Both the position numbers and the translations under genes were made by a program. Positions 32,704 to 45,000 of a stretch of DNA of 64,000 bases are shown here, piece by piece. The DNA is from Fremontodendron californicum (Eukaryota; Streptophyta; Magnoliopsida; Malvales; Malvaceae): NCBI GenBank assembly GCA_030761205.1, contig JAULJL010000005.1:8085501-8149500 (forward strand), in the 5' to 3' direction. Within the stretch, counting starts at the first letter, position 1; each line of letters begins with the position of its first letter. Below the pieces are notes generated by a model. The model was not told where the DNA came from, did not search any database, and saw only the letters and a program-made list of their open reading frames with translations.

Positions 32704-35142
32704 TGTAACAACCGAGGTTACGTATAATCATGTAAAGTTAAATTCCGAAAATTTTAAGGACAAACTTGGAAATTGGTAAGAAGTTATAAGTGAAGGAAAT
32801 AAAAGAAGAAAGGATCAAAATGAATAAATTAAAAAAGTTTAGGGGCTTCATGGTTATTTATAAAGAGTTGAGGGACTAATATGCAATTATACCAAAAACA
32901 AGAAAAATATCTCTTGTCTTCATCTTTTCTCCCGAAAATTATACACATTTTTCATTCATTCTTCAAGTGCAGCCGGCCTCCCATCATCTCTCTCTCAAAG
33001 TTCTCTTCAAAAAATTCAACCAAAAATCTCAACAATAATTACATCCAAGGTTAGTTTCTTGATAAATTCTTCCTTTTCTTTAGATATTCTACTTGAGCAT
33101 GCTAAGATCTTAGCTCCATAAACATGTTAAGGTCCGAAATCCATCTATTAAGTATGAATTTTACTCATTTTTGGTAAGAATTAAAAGGATTTGAAAGCAT
33201 GAACAAGAAAATGGGAAGAACAAGCAAAACAGGGGAATTTAAGCATGCTTGCTGTTCGGATTTTCTGGGTACGGCACAGTTGGGTTTATATTTTTTTGAT
33301 ATTGTTTCTAGAAACTAGACTCCAATACGAGAATTTTGGTTTTTGAATCACCCAAAACCGATAAGCGGTTTAAAAGATAAAATTCGGTGAAGTTGGCTGT
33401 TCAGTGTTGACCCCTGTTTCAGCATAGTTTCGGGTTTTATTAAATTTGATCAAGATTTTGTTCTAATTGTCTAAGTTAGTTATTTTCTTCATAAATTATA
33501 CTTATTGGTGCCAAACTCAAGTTATGATTTTCTAATCTAGCTTGATAGTAAGGAATTTATTGCTTAAGAGAAATATAGTACCAAAGGATGGTTATGGATT
33601 ATGAAAATCTCTAAGGCATGGAATACTAGAAACGAATTTGATAAGGACATGATTATGGAGTTGAATTATGGAGAAAATGATTATGGGAATGATATTAAAA
33701 ATTAAGGATATATTGTTTTGAGTATGAGAAATTAGTATATGGGGTAGATTAATGGGACTTAAGTTGCATTCAAAATTGTGTAATACTTTGAGCATGTATA
33801 GATACTAATTATTGTTAATCTCTAGGCCACGTAGATCCAACGTCACCTATGGATCCCGAAGTTTCAGGTCGAGGTGTACAGTGAGATCGTCTCAAGGATT
33901 GTGAGTAGACGACAACTATAGTTATTTGAAATTTCTTTAATTATAATTATATATATATTTTTAGCATAATATTTATTTTACGTATTAAAGGTATATATGA
34001 TATTTAATCATATGAATTGATTTGTTATTAAAGTATTTTTATTTCAAGAAATATTATATCGAGTAAGTTGGTTGAATTATGAAATATGATTTTACATAGA
34101 ATTTGACGTACATGGTTTTGGCTCCACCTGACTTAATGTATGAGATTATTTCCTTGACCGGAATACGGGAGCTGCGTGCTACGCCTTTGTGGCGGGAGCC
34201 ACCTCCAGAGTCCCCATTTCGTGATATTAGACCGGAATACGGGAGCTGCGTGCTACGCCTTTGTGGCGGGAGCCACCTCCAGAGTCCTCATTCCGTGATA
34301 TTAAACTGGGGTATGGGAGCTGCATGCTACGCCTTTGTGGTGGGAGCCACCTCCAGAGTCCCTATCCCGTTATATTTGCCTTTTGGGGGCACATCATAGC
34401 GACACATATGCCTTTGGGGCGTCCTATGGTGGTATTGGCCTTTGGGGTCGGCTACTAGTATGCCTACATGGATATTGCCTGGTTATTTCATGGATGTACT
34501 CTTGTGCATGACTAAAAGTTGGAGCCCAATTATACGAAACTTGATTTACCTTACAGATTTTATTCATTGATTTAATATTATAATATTGTTATACATTTGA
34601 AAACTTTGCTACGTCTTTGAATTACTCATTATGGTTTTACTATTATTTATTTTGAAAATGTCAGTTATGCTTTACAGACTACCATTATAGTTTCGACACG
34701 CTTTAAATGTTGTCTACTCACTGAGATATTCATATATCTCACCTTTTCATATTCTCATTTTCAGGTGATAGTTAGGTGTTGGGATTGCAACCTTCCTCTA
34801 TTCTCTGCTTCAAATAGAATTTTGACGTGGTGGGCATCATACTAAAAATTTATTTAAGTCTTGATCTTTTGATGTTTTCATCTAGTAAACCTTGCTGAGA
34901 TAGGTTTACTTTTGGATATATTGTATATTTGAAGATATGAGACAATAGATCAGTATGTTTTGACTTGAGCATAAATTGATCATGGATAAAATTTTTGAAT
35001 ATGATGGATATATGTGATAATAGTATAGAGAAATATTGCTGGTTGAGGATATGAATTGAGTGTTATTTGCAGGAGGGTTTATAGTTGAGACAAAAAGGAA
35101 ATCTGCCGGATTTTAGGTAGATTATTCGGACAGGGTGTTACA
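32704..35142 (+). repeat. Tekay-type LTR, unit 2
   Basis: 2,439 bp, same ends as the first LTR and exactly 5,617 bp downstream of it. Confidence 0.95.
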
Positions 35143-35236
35143 ATTTGGTATCAGAGCAAGGTTATAGGTCCTGTAGACTTAGAAACTGTTTGTTTAAGTA
35201 TTAAAATATTGTCACTTGTGTAAGAAATCAGACACG

Positions 35237-38200
35237 ATGCCACCACGTCGAAGAGGAAGGCCTAGAATCAATCCCTTACCCCAAAATAAGGATAGGAATA
35301 GAAATAAGAATACTGATGAGCAAATTAGAGAACAAGCTTTAGCTGCTGGTTCATCTTCTGTTGCTGCACCTTCAGCAGCACCTCCAGTAGCTGATCGTAA
35401 TTTAGCTGAGGCAGTTGCGGCCTTGGCAAGAGTAATTCCTGCTTTGATTGCCCCTGCTAAAAAGGGGATAGCTGATTACTGTAAGGATTTGAAGAATATG
35501 GGTTATAAGATTTTAACGGGGTCTTTGGAATTAGATTTAGCCTGGTCATGACGGCAAAAAAAAAATTTGAGACTACTTCCATTACTCTTCAGATTCTCGA
35601 GCCTATAAGGTTACCATGTGCGGTTCAATTTTTGGAGGATCATGCACACACATGGTGGAAAACTACAGTGCAAAGGTATGCTGGACATTCTGCCATAACC
35701 TGGGCAGATTTTCGAAGAGAGTTTGAAAAAAAAAATATTATTCTCGGGCCTTGCGGGAATAGAAATGGACTGAGTTTATGAATTAAAAACAGGGTGGTAT
35801 GTCAGTAGCAGAGTATGAGCAAAAGTTTAATGAACTATCAGAATTTGCGCCATCGATAGTAGCCAACGATGCTGATAGATGCAAGAAATTCCAAGATGGG
35901 CTACATGTTAGTATTCGAGATAGGTTGACGACCTACTTAGATAAGTTTGTTATTGTTTTCATCGATGACATCCTAGTTTATTCTAGGAATAAGGATGATC
36001 ATGTAAGCCATTTGTGAACGGTGTTGCAGACTATGCGTGAAAAGCAACTTTATGCTAAATTTTCCAAGTGTGAATTCTGGCTAGACAAAGTAGCATTCCT
36101 TGGTCACGTAGTATCTAAGGAAGTGATTTTTGTGGATCCACAAAAGATAGAAGCTGTAGTTGCTTGGGAAAGACCCACTAATGTCACAGAAGTTAGGAGC
36201 TTTCTCGGATTGGCAGGGTACTATCGAAGATTCATGGAAGGATTTTCCATGATTGCCTCTCCTTTGTCAAAACTAAAAAGGAAGCATGCTAAGTTTGAGT
36301 GGACTGACAAATGTGAGCAAGCTTTCCAAGAGCTCAAGCGTAGATTGACCACAACACCAGTTCTTACACTACTATCAGGGACTGGAAGCTTTGTGGCGAG
36401 GTTTGGGTTGCGTTTTGATACAACATGGGAAGGTGATAGCTTATGCTTCTCGACAACTGAAACAGCATGAGCAAAACTATCCCACTCATGATTTAAGTTG
36501 GCGGCAGTGGTGTTTGCACTGAAAATTTGGAGGCATTATTTATTTGGAGAAAAATGTACAATCTACACTGATCATAAGAGTCTGAAATATCTGATGGATC
36601 AGAAAGAATTAAATTTGAGACAAATGAGATGGTTGGAATTGATAAAAAATTATGACTGTGTAATTGACTATCACCCAGGAAAGGCCAATGTAGTGGCCGA
36701 TGCTCTTAGTAGAAAGTCTTCTAGTTCTCTTGCTCATATCCGAGCAATTCAGAAATCCTTACAAAATGATTTGAAGTCTTTACCTTTAGAATTGATGATT
36801 GAGGAGAATAATCTCCTGATAGCCCACTTGAAGGTTAAACCGATTTATATTGATTGGATACGTGAAGCACAAAATAATGACCCTATGCTGGTAAAGTTAA
36901 AGCAAGAAGTAAGGGATGGCCTGAGGACTGACTATCAAATAAAGGATGATGATGTACTGATAATGAAAAATAGGCTTTGTGTGCCTCAGGATGAAGAAAT
37001 CCGAAAGGTGATTTTGGAGGAAGCTCATAATGCACCATACGCGTTACATTCCGGTAGTGTGAAGATGTATCGAACCTTAAGAGAACATTATTGGTGGCAA
37101 GGTATGAAACGAGACATAGCTGAGTTTGTTTCTAGATGCTTGGTATGCCAACAAATTAAAGTCGAGCATCAAAAACCTTCTAGGAAATTGAACCCCCTAC
37201 CTATTCCTCAATAGAAGTGGGAAGATATTGCTATGGATTTCGTTTCGGGATTACCAAGAACACAGTCTGGTTATGACAGCATTTGGGTGATTGTTGATCG
37301 TTTGACAAAATCAGCTCACTTTTTGCCAGTCAAGAAGACTTTTTCCATGGAAAGACTAGCTAAATTTTATGTGAACGAAATTGTTAGGTTACATGGTGCC
37401 CCAGTATCGATTGTATCTGATCGAGACCCCCGATTCACATCTCGCTTCTGGCAAAGTTTGCAGAATGCTATGGGTACTAAACTCAAGTTCAGTACTGCTT
37501 TTCATCCCCAGACGGATGAACAATTTGAACGAACAATTCAAATTCTGGAAGATATGCTCAGATCTTGTATTATGGAATTCAAAGGAAACTGGGATGAACA
37601 CTTGCCTTTAGCAGAGTTTGCATATAACAATAGTTATCAGTCCAGCATCGACATGGCTCCGTTTGAGGCTTTGTATGGAAGAAAGTGCAGAACTCCAGTG
37701 TGTTGGGATGATACAGATGAAAGAAAATTACTAGGTCCAGAAATTGTTATGATGACTGCAGACAAAGTTAAGGTAATTCGGGAAAAAATAAAAATAGCTC
37801 AAGATCGACAAAAGAGCTATGCAGATAATCGGAGAAAAGATTTAGAGTTTGAAGTTGGTGATATGATATTTTTGAAAGTGACTCCTTGGAAGGGAGTAAT
37901 CCGGTTTGGAAGACGAGGAAAGTTGGGTCCTCGATATATAGGGCCGTATGAGATCATTGAACGGATTGGCCCAGTTGCTTATAGATTGTCCTTACCAGAA
38001 GAATTGTCACGAATTCATAATGTGTTCCATGTTTCTATGCTCCGAAAGTACATTTTCGATTCTTCACATATATTGAAGGACTTGCCTATGGAAATTGAGG
38101 AAAACTTAACTTATGAAGAGCAGCCGGTTGAGATTTTGGATAGAAGGGACCAAGTTCTAAGGACTAAGACTATTCCATTAGTGAAAGTTCTTTGGAGGAA

Positions 38201-38285
38201 TCATTTATACGAAGAAGCTACATGGGAAAGGGAGGAAGATATGCAAACTCAATATCCTCAATTATTCAATCAAGTTGGTAAGTAA
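35237..38285 (+). pseudogene. Defective Tekay-type gag-pol, unit 3
   Basis: A near copy of 29620-32668 with the same gag-RT fusion, the same damaged RNase H start and the same TAG (37212-37214) before the integrase core. Only scattered substitutions are visible. The integrase core (37233-38285) is open in all units, with MDFVSGLPRT, SDRDPRFTS and FERTIQ carrying the catalytic residues. Confidence 0.9.
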
Positions 38286-38320
38286 ATTTCGAGGACGAAA
38301 TTTTTCTATGGGGGGTAAGT

Positions 38321-40731
38321 TGTAACAACCGAGGTTACGTATAATCATGTAAAGTTAAATTCCGAAAATTTTAAGGACAAACTTGGAAATTGGTAAGAAG
38401 TTATAAGTGAAGGAAATAAAAGAAGAAATGATCAAAATGAATAAATTAAAAAAGTTTAGGGGCTTCATGGTTATTTATAAAGAGTTGAGGGACTAATATG
38501 CAATTATACCAAAAACAAGAAAAATATCTCTTGTCTTCATCTTTTCTCCCGAAAATTATACACATTTTTCATTCATTCTTCAAGTGCAGCCGGCCTCCCA
38601 TCATCTCTCTCTCAAAGTTCTCTTCAAAAAATTCAACCAAAAATCTCAACAATAATTACATCCAAGGTTAGTTTCTTGATAAATTCTTCCTTTTCTTTAG
38701 ATATTCTACTTGAGCATGCTAAGATCTTAGCTCCATAAACATGTTAAGGTCCGAAATCCATCTATTAAGTATGAATTTTACTCATTTTTGGTAAGAATTA
38801 AAAGGATTTGAAAGCATGAACAAGAAAATGGGAAGAAAAAGCAAAACAGGGGAATTTAAGCATGCTTGCTGTTCGGATTTTCTGGGTACGGCACAGTTGG
38901 GTTTATATTTTTTTGATATTGTTTCTAGAAACTAGACTCCAATACGAGAATTTTGGTTTTTGAATCACCCAAAACCGATAAGCGGTTTAAAAGATAAAAT
39001 TCGGTGAAGTTGGCTGTTCAGTGTTGACCCCTGTTTCAGCATAGTTTCGGGTTTTATTAAATTTGATCAAGATTTTGTTCTAATTGTCTAAGTTAGTTAT
39101 TTTCTTCATAAATTATACTTATTGGTGCCAAACTCAAGTTATGATTTTCTAATCTAGCTTGATAGTAAGGAATTTATTGCTTAAGAGAAATATAGTACCA
39201 AAGGATGGTTATGGATTATGAAAATCTCTAAGGCATGGAATACTAGAAACGAATTTGATAAGGACATGATTATGGAGTTGAATTATGGAGAAAATGATTA
39301 TGGGAATGATATTAAAAATTAAGGATATATTGTTTTGAGTATGAGAAATTAGTATATGGGGTAGATTAATGGGACTTAAGTTGCATTCAAAATTGTGTAA
39401 TACTTTGAGCATGTATAGATACTAATTATTGTTAATCTCTAGGCCACGTAGATCCAACGTCACCTATGGATCCCGAAGTTTCAGGTCGAGGTGTACAGTG
39501 AGATCGTCTCAAGGATTGTGAGTAGACGACAACTATAGTTATTTGAAATTTCTTTAATTATAATTATATATATATTTTTAGCATAATATTTATTTTACGT
39601 ATTAAAGGTATATATGATATTTAATCATATGAATTGATTTGTTATTAAAGTATTTTTATTTCAAGAAATATTATATCGAGTAAGTTGGTTGAATTATGAA
39701 ATATGATTTTACATAGAATTTGACGTACATGGTTTTGGCTCCACCTGACTTAATGTATGAGATTATTTCCTTGACCGGAGTACGGGAGCTGCGTGCTACG
39801 CCTTTGTGGCGGGAGCCACCTGCAGAGTCCCCATTTCGTGATATTAGACCGGAATACGGGAGCTGCGTGCTACGCCTTTGTGGCGGGAGCCACCTCCAGA
39901 GTCCCCATTCCGTGATATTAAATTGGGGTATGGGAGCTGCATGCTACGCCTTTGTGGTGGGAGCCACCTCCAGAGTCCCTATCCCGTTATATTTGCCTTT
40001 TGGGGGCACATCATAGCGACACATATGCCTTTGGGGCGTCCTATGGTGGTATTGGCCTTTGGGGCCGGCTACTAGTATGCCTACATGGATATTGCCTGGT
40101 TATTTCATGGATGTACTCTTGTGCATGACAAAAAGTTGGAGCCCAATTATACGAAACTTGATTTACCTTACAGATTTTATTCATTGATTTAATATTATAA
40201 TATTGTTATACATTTGAAAACTTTGCTACGTCTTTGAATTACTCATTATGGTTTTACTATTATTTATTTTGAAAATGTCAGTTATGCTTTACAGACTACC
40301 ATTATAGTTTCCACACGCTTTAAATGTTGTCTACTCACTGAGATATTCATATATCTCACCTTTTCATATTCTCATTTTCAGGTGATAGTTAGGTGTTGGG
40401 ATTGCAACCTTCCTCTATTCTCTGCTTCAAATAGAATTTTGACGTGGTGGGCATCATACTAAAAATTTATTTAAGTCTTGATCTTTTGATGTTTTCATCT
40501 AGTAAACCTTGCTGAGATAGGTTTACTTTTGGATATATTGTATATTTGAAGATATGAGACAATAGATCAGTATGTTTTGACTTGAGCATAAATTGATCAT
40601 TGTGATAATAGTATAGAGAAATATTGCTGGTTGAGGATATGAATTGAGTGTTATTTGCAGAAGGGTTTATAGTTGAGACAGAAAGGAAACTCTGCCGGAT
40701 TTTAGGTAGATTATTCGGACAGGGTGTTACA
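38321..40731 (+). repeat. Tekay-type LTR, unit 3 (right end of the array)
   Basis: 2,411 bp. It lacks about 29 bp near 40600 and has one extra base close to its end. It is followed at 40732 by the 3' region of a Tat/Ogre-type element instead of a primer site. Confidence 0.93.
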
Positions 40732-41711
40732 TTGGTGGTGATAGCCAAAGCTTCTGGTGGGGATATCCAGAATTTTACAGTTTTAAAAGTGAACAAGTCT
40801 TCGGTGGTGATAGCTGAAGCCTCTGGTGGAGATATCCAGGGTTTTATAATTTTGAAACATGAGAAATCTTCTTCTGAAGGAGTTACCCAGAATTTTACAA
40901 TGAGCAAGTCTTTGGTGGTGATAGCCAAAGCTTCTGGTGGGGATATCCAGAATTCTACAGTTTTAAAAATGAACAAGTCTTCGGTGGTGATAGCTGGAGC
41001 CTCTGGTGGAGATATCGAGGGTTTTATAATTTTGAAAAATGAGAAATCTTCTTTTGAAGGAGTTACGCATAATTTTATTCAACATGTGCATCTACAAGCA
41101 TTTGCATCAATCTAAGTTAGTTGAATCTACATTAAGAAAATTTGCATCAAATCAAGTCATTTACATTTGCATCAAAGACATTTGCACCAATCTAAGTCAT
41201 TTGCATCTACATCAAGAAGCGTTTGCATCAACAAAAGACATTTGCATTTGCATCATGAAGCATTTGCATCATCTCTTAAAGCTTTCAGGTATAATCGATT
41301 TCGTTTCCTTAAGGCGAGTCGAGCCCCGAAATCATCGTCGAGGTACTTTTTTTTTATTTATGAACAAGTCTTCGGTGGTGATAGCTGAAGCCTCTGGTGG
41401 AGATATCCAGAGTTTTTTTTTTTAAAGTCCTTTGAAAAGGTAGAAAGTCTTCGGTGGTGATAGCTGAAGCTTCTGGAGATGATACCCAGAATTTTACAGT
41501 TTTAAAAATGAGCAAGACTTCGGTGGTGATAGCTGAAGCCTCTGGTGGAGATATCCAGAGTTTTAAAATCCTTTGAAAAGGTAAAAAGTCTTCGGTGGTG
41601 ATAGCTGAAGCTTCTGGAGGTGATACCCAGAATTTTTACATTTTAAAAAATGAGCAAGACTTTGGTGGTGATAGCCGAAGCTTCTGGAGGAGATATCCAG
41701 AATTTTAAGCA
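40732..41711 (+). repeat. Tandem repeats in the 3' region of a Tat/Ogre-type element
   Basis: At least nine copies of a roughly 70-bp monomer beginning GGTGGTGATAGC (40734, 40803, 40914, 40983, 41374, 41453, 41522, 41594, 41664). The first four form a higher-order unit of exactly 180 bp. A stretch with short TTTGCATC repeats (41070-41290) lies between the blocks. Tandem repeats between pol and the 3' LTR are typical of the Tat/Ogre lineage. The open frame 40648-41115 starts within the Tekay LTR and follows from the repeats; I do not call it a gene. Confidence 0.75.
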
Positions 41712-42046
41712 GAGTTGAGAACAAGACAGGTTAAGGCCCCGAGACCATCGTCGAGGTCATTTCCTTTCTTGCAAATCCATTTCGTTTCCTTAAGACGAAT
41801 CGAGCCTTGTTTAGGCAGGGAATTCAATTTAAGGGCAAAATCTTCAATTTATTGTTTTTTTTTTTAAAAAAAAAAAATAGAAAAAGAAAGAGAAAATGAA
41901 AAAGAAAAATGCAAAAATGAATGAAGAAATGAAAAAGAAAATCCCTTTCCCTTTCCTTCACATGTGATTTCACTGACCGTACAAAATTAGTGTCGGTTTA
42001 TCTTTGCCTGATTCCTGATTCTCAGCAATAGCCAAAGAGGGGCAGC
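41712..42046 (+). other. 3' end of the Tat/Ogre-type element with polypurine tract
   Basis: Non-coding, with an A-rich run at 41860-41945. The polypurine tract CAAAGAGGGGCAGC at 42033-42046 lies directly before the LTR terminus TGTAGACACC. Confidence 0.75.
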
Positions 42047-45000
42047 TGTAGACACCTAATTTTGTCCGGACCACTAAATAGGTATGTTTTCTTCCTATAT
42101 TGATGTTTCCGAGTGTAAAAAAATTGTTTTCATCCTGCAGGTGCTACTCCGAGTCTTAGTTTAAGAGGGCGAGCACAAAAAGTCAAACTTCAAAAAAGTC
42201 AACCCCAAAAAAAAAGTCAACCCCAGAAAGTCAACTATTGAAAATGTCAACCCACTTTCAAAATCAAGATTTTGAGTTCAATTGAAAAATGGCGAAAGAA
42301 TTTTGATAATCCGAGGTCTACATTGAAAGATATGGAGTTCGGAAGTTGGGATTTGGAGATTGAGTAGAAAGAAAACCCTAATCCGAGAAATTTGGGGAAA
42401 AGTGCTTAAACGATCAATTTGATCGAAATTGAAGGTTCCAAATGAAAGATAAGCACTGACTACGGGTAATGGAGAAGTCACTTGCAAGAAAAATTGAAAG
42501 AAAGGTCAATCCGGGAGAAAACCGAGAATTAGGGTTTTTAATGGATTTCGGTGAAATCGGGAAGAATCATAGAAATGGCCCGACTTGGTAAGACCAAAGC
42601 CCCCAATGGATGAAGAATGATTAAAAAGGATGGCCCAAGGCTCAGATTGAAGAAAATCTGAAAATCGGACTTGTTTTGAGCAAAACCGGGTTTCAGAGGT
42701 AAAAGGGCAAAATTGGAAAAATTTGGGAAAAATAGCAAATGGACTCCAAAAATTATGAAAAAATTGTCAATCTCATTCTTAAATCATTTGAAAGAGATTG
42801 GCGAAAGAAAATCTTGATTCCGAGTTCGTTTGCAAAATGGCCAAATCTCGGGCTTCTTATGTAGTAATTCAAAAAGGAAAATCCCGGAAAAATAGCAAAT
42901 GGACTCCAAAAATTCTGAAATTTGGCAAATCTCATTTTTAAATTATTTTGAAGAGATTGGCGAAAGAAAATCTTGATTCCGAGTTCGTTTGCAAAATGAC
43001 CAAATCCCGGGCCTCCTATGTAGTAATTCAAGCCGATAAATCCCGAAAAAATACCAAATGAGCTCCAAAAATTATGAAAACTTCCAGATCACACTTTTTA
43101 ATTATTTTCAAGAGATTGGTGAAGAAAAATCTTGATTTGGAGCTCGTTTAAAAAAGGGTAAAACGTAGGGGCATAAAAGGGCATTTTTGGGAAGAAAAAT
43201 CCTAATAAATAGCAAACGGACTCGGATAATTTTGAAAACTTCCAGAACTCAATATTTTATTATTTTGAAAGTATTAAAAAAATAAAAATTGAATTTGGAG
43301 TCCGTTTGATATTTACTTGCATCCGGGGGGCAAAATGGTCATTTCACCCAAGCAACCGAAAAGGGCTTTTTTGGGCCCTTCAAAAAATCAGAGTTGGGCT
43401 GGAAAAGAGAATTGCTGGCATGCCCAAGCCCAAAGAAATGAGGAAGCTTCTAATTTTTTCAATCAAGTGGCTAAAAATCAAGATTTAGTTAGAGATTCTT
43501 TTTTGATCAAGCCATGGTGATTAAGCCACATAGGCTAAGAAAGATGTCAACATTATTTTTGGACAGCTGTAAATTGAGAGGGCTGAGATGCTAATCTAAA
43601 GGTGGTAATTTCATGACTTTTCATCTTGAATTATTGGTCATTTGATGGAAAATAGGTTACACAAAAATGACAACATCATTTTCCCATTTATAAGCTTCAT
43701 TTTCGGCCAGCCCTAGGGGAGGAGGCAGATTTTGGTTTTTTCTTTTCCATTTTGGCTGATTTCTCTTAGTTTTTCTTAGTTTTTATCTTCTTGGTTGAGA
43801 GAAAAAAAAGAAAAGTTTAGAAAAAAGGAAAGTTTGAAGAGAAAAACTTGAAATATTAGCTTCTTGAGGTTGCTCTTGAGCACCAACTCTTGCACTTTCA
43901 TTTTCTATTCTTGTTTTTTTGCTATTTTAATCTCTACTTGGTGAGTTTTCATTTTAAAATAATGTTTCTTGTTCTTCCTTCATTTCCTTTCTTAAGTATA
44001 TTTTTTTTTACATTTTGTTTTTACAATAAACTCACCATGGCCAAATGGCCTACATTATTTATTTTGAGTTGCTATTTTGGGTTCATTTTACCATATTGTT
44101 TATGCTATTTTTTTTATTTTGATGTTTTAAATGTTATGTTACTTCATGTTCTTGAGTTACATTTTAATTTGGTTGCTTTGTTTGTTGCCATTTATGTCTT
44201 AGATATCATGTTTTTGCATTTTTAATTTTCTGTTTTCATGTTGTTCAAATTTGAGCATGTTTTAAAGTTAGCATATTAAGTGTTTGTGAAAATGCTTGTG
44301 TGATTCTTTGCATGATTCTTGTTTTATATCTTAGTTTAGCATGTTTTAGATTTAGCATATTAAGTGTTTGTGAAAATGCTTGTGTGAATTTTGCATGATT
44401 TAAGTGTTATGACTTAGTTTTTCATGCTAGTATGCCAAGTGTTTGTGAAAATGCCATGCTTGTTGGAGCTTGAGGCCATTTGGCTACTCCATGTGTTTTG
44501 CATTGTGTGTTGCATTTTTTGTCATGCTAGTTGTTAGGTTTTTGCATTTGCATGATATTTGGTTGGATTTTTGAATTAAGCATGCCTTGTGTTTGTGAAA
44601 ATGCCATGCATATTTTAGGTCTAGGTTACATTAAATGCCATGCAAGTTCATTTAGGTCTAGGTTACTTTATGAATGCCATGCATTTTTTCATGACATTTA
44701 GGTTTAAATCCATGCATTTCATGCATTGAGTTTGCTGCATTATTTCATGCATTTTATGTTCATGCCACTTGAATAATGACTTGAGCCAATTAATGGTTCA
44801 AAGTCATGCTCTCTTGAGCACATTTGTGGAAAATTAAGTTTGTCAAATTGATTATTCTACCTTTGTGATTTTTTTTACTTAGCCAATTTTTATATAACTT
44901 TCAAAAAGTCCTAGCTACTGTTTGTAAATCATTTTATGAGTTTCAAATATTTTTACTTTGGTTTTTAAATGATTTTATCAAAAGCAAAAATGTGTTGGCA

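Larger units (their letters stand above)
25802..40731 (+). mobile_element. Tandem array of a defective Tekay/Del-type chromovirus, period 5,617 bp
   Basis: Three LTRs (27087-29525, 32704-35142, 38321-40731) alternate with internal regions (partial 25802-27086, complete 29526-32703 and 35143-38320). Corresponding points are exactly 5,617 bp apart in all units. The lineage is inferred from the initiator-Met primer site, the conserved MPPRRRGRP start of gag, and a chromodomain-like integrase C-terminus (EILDRRDQVLRTK ... EATWERE). All units share the same internal deletion and frameshifts, so the array was amplified after the element had died, probably by unequal crossing-over between LTRs. The left side is interrupted by element Y. 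Confidence 0.92.

Noticed and set aside
40648..41115. 155-codon ORF with AKASGGDIQN repeats as a gene
   Set aside because: It starts within the Tekay LTR, crosses the insertion border and follows tandem repeats in a 3' untranslated region.
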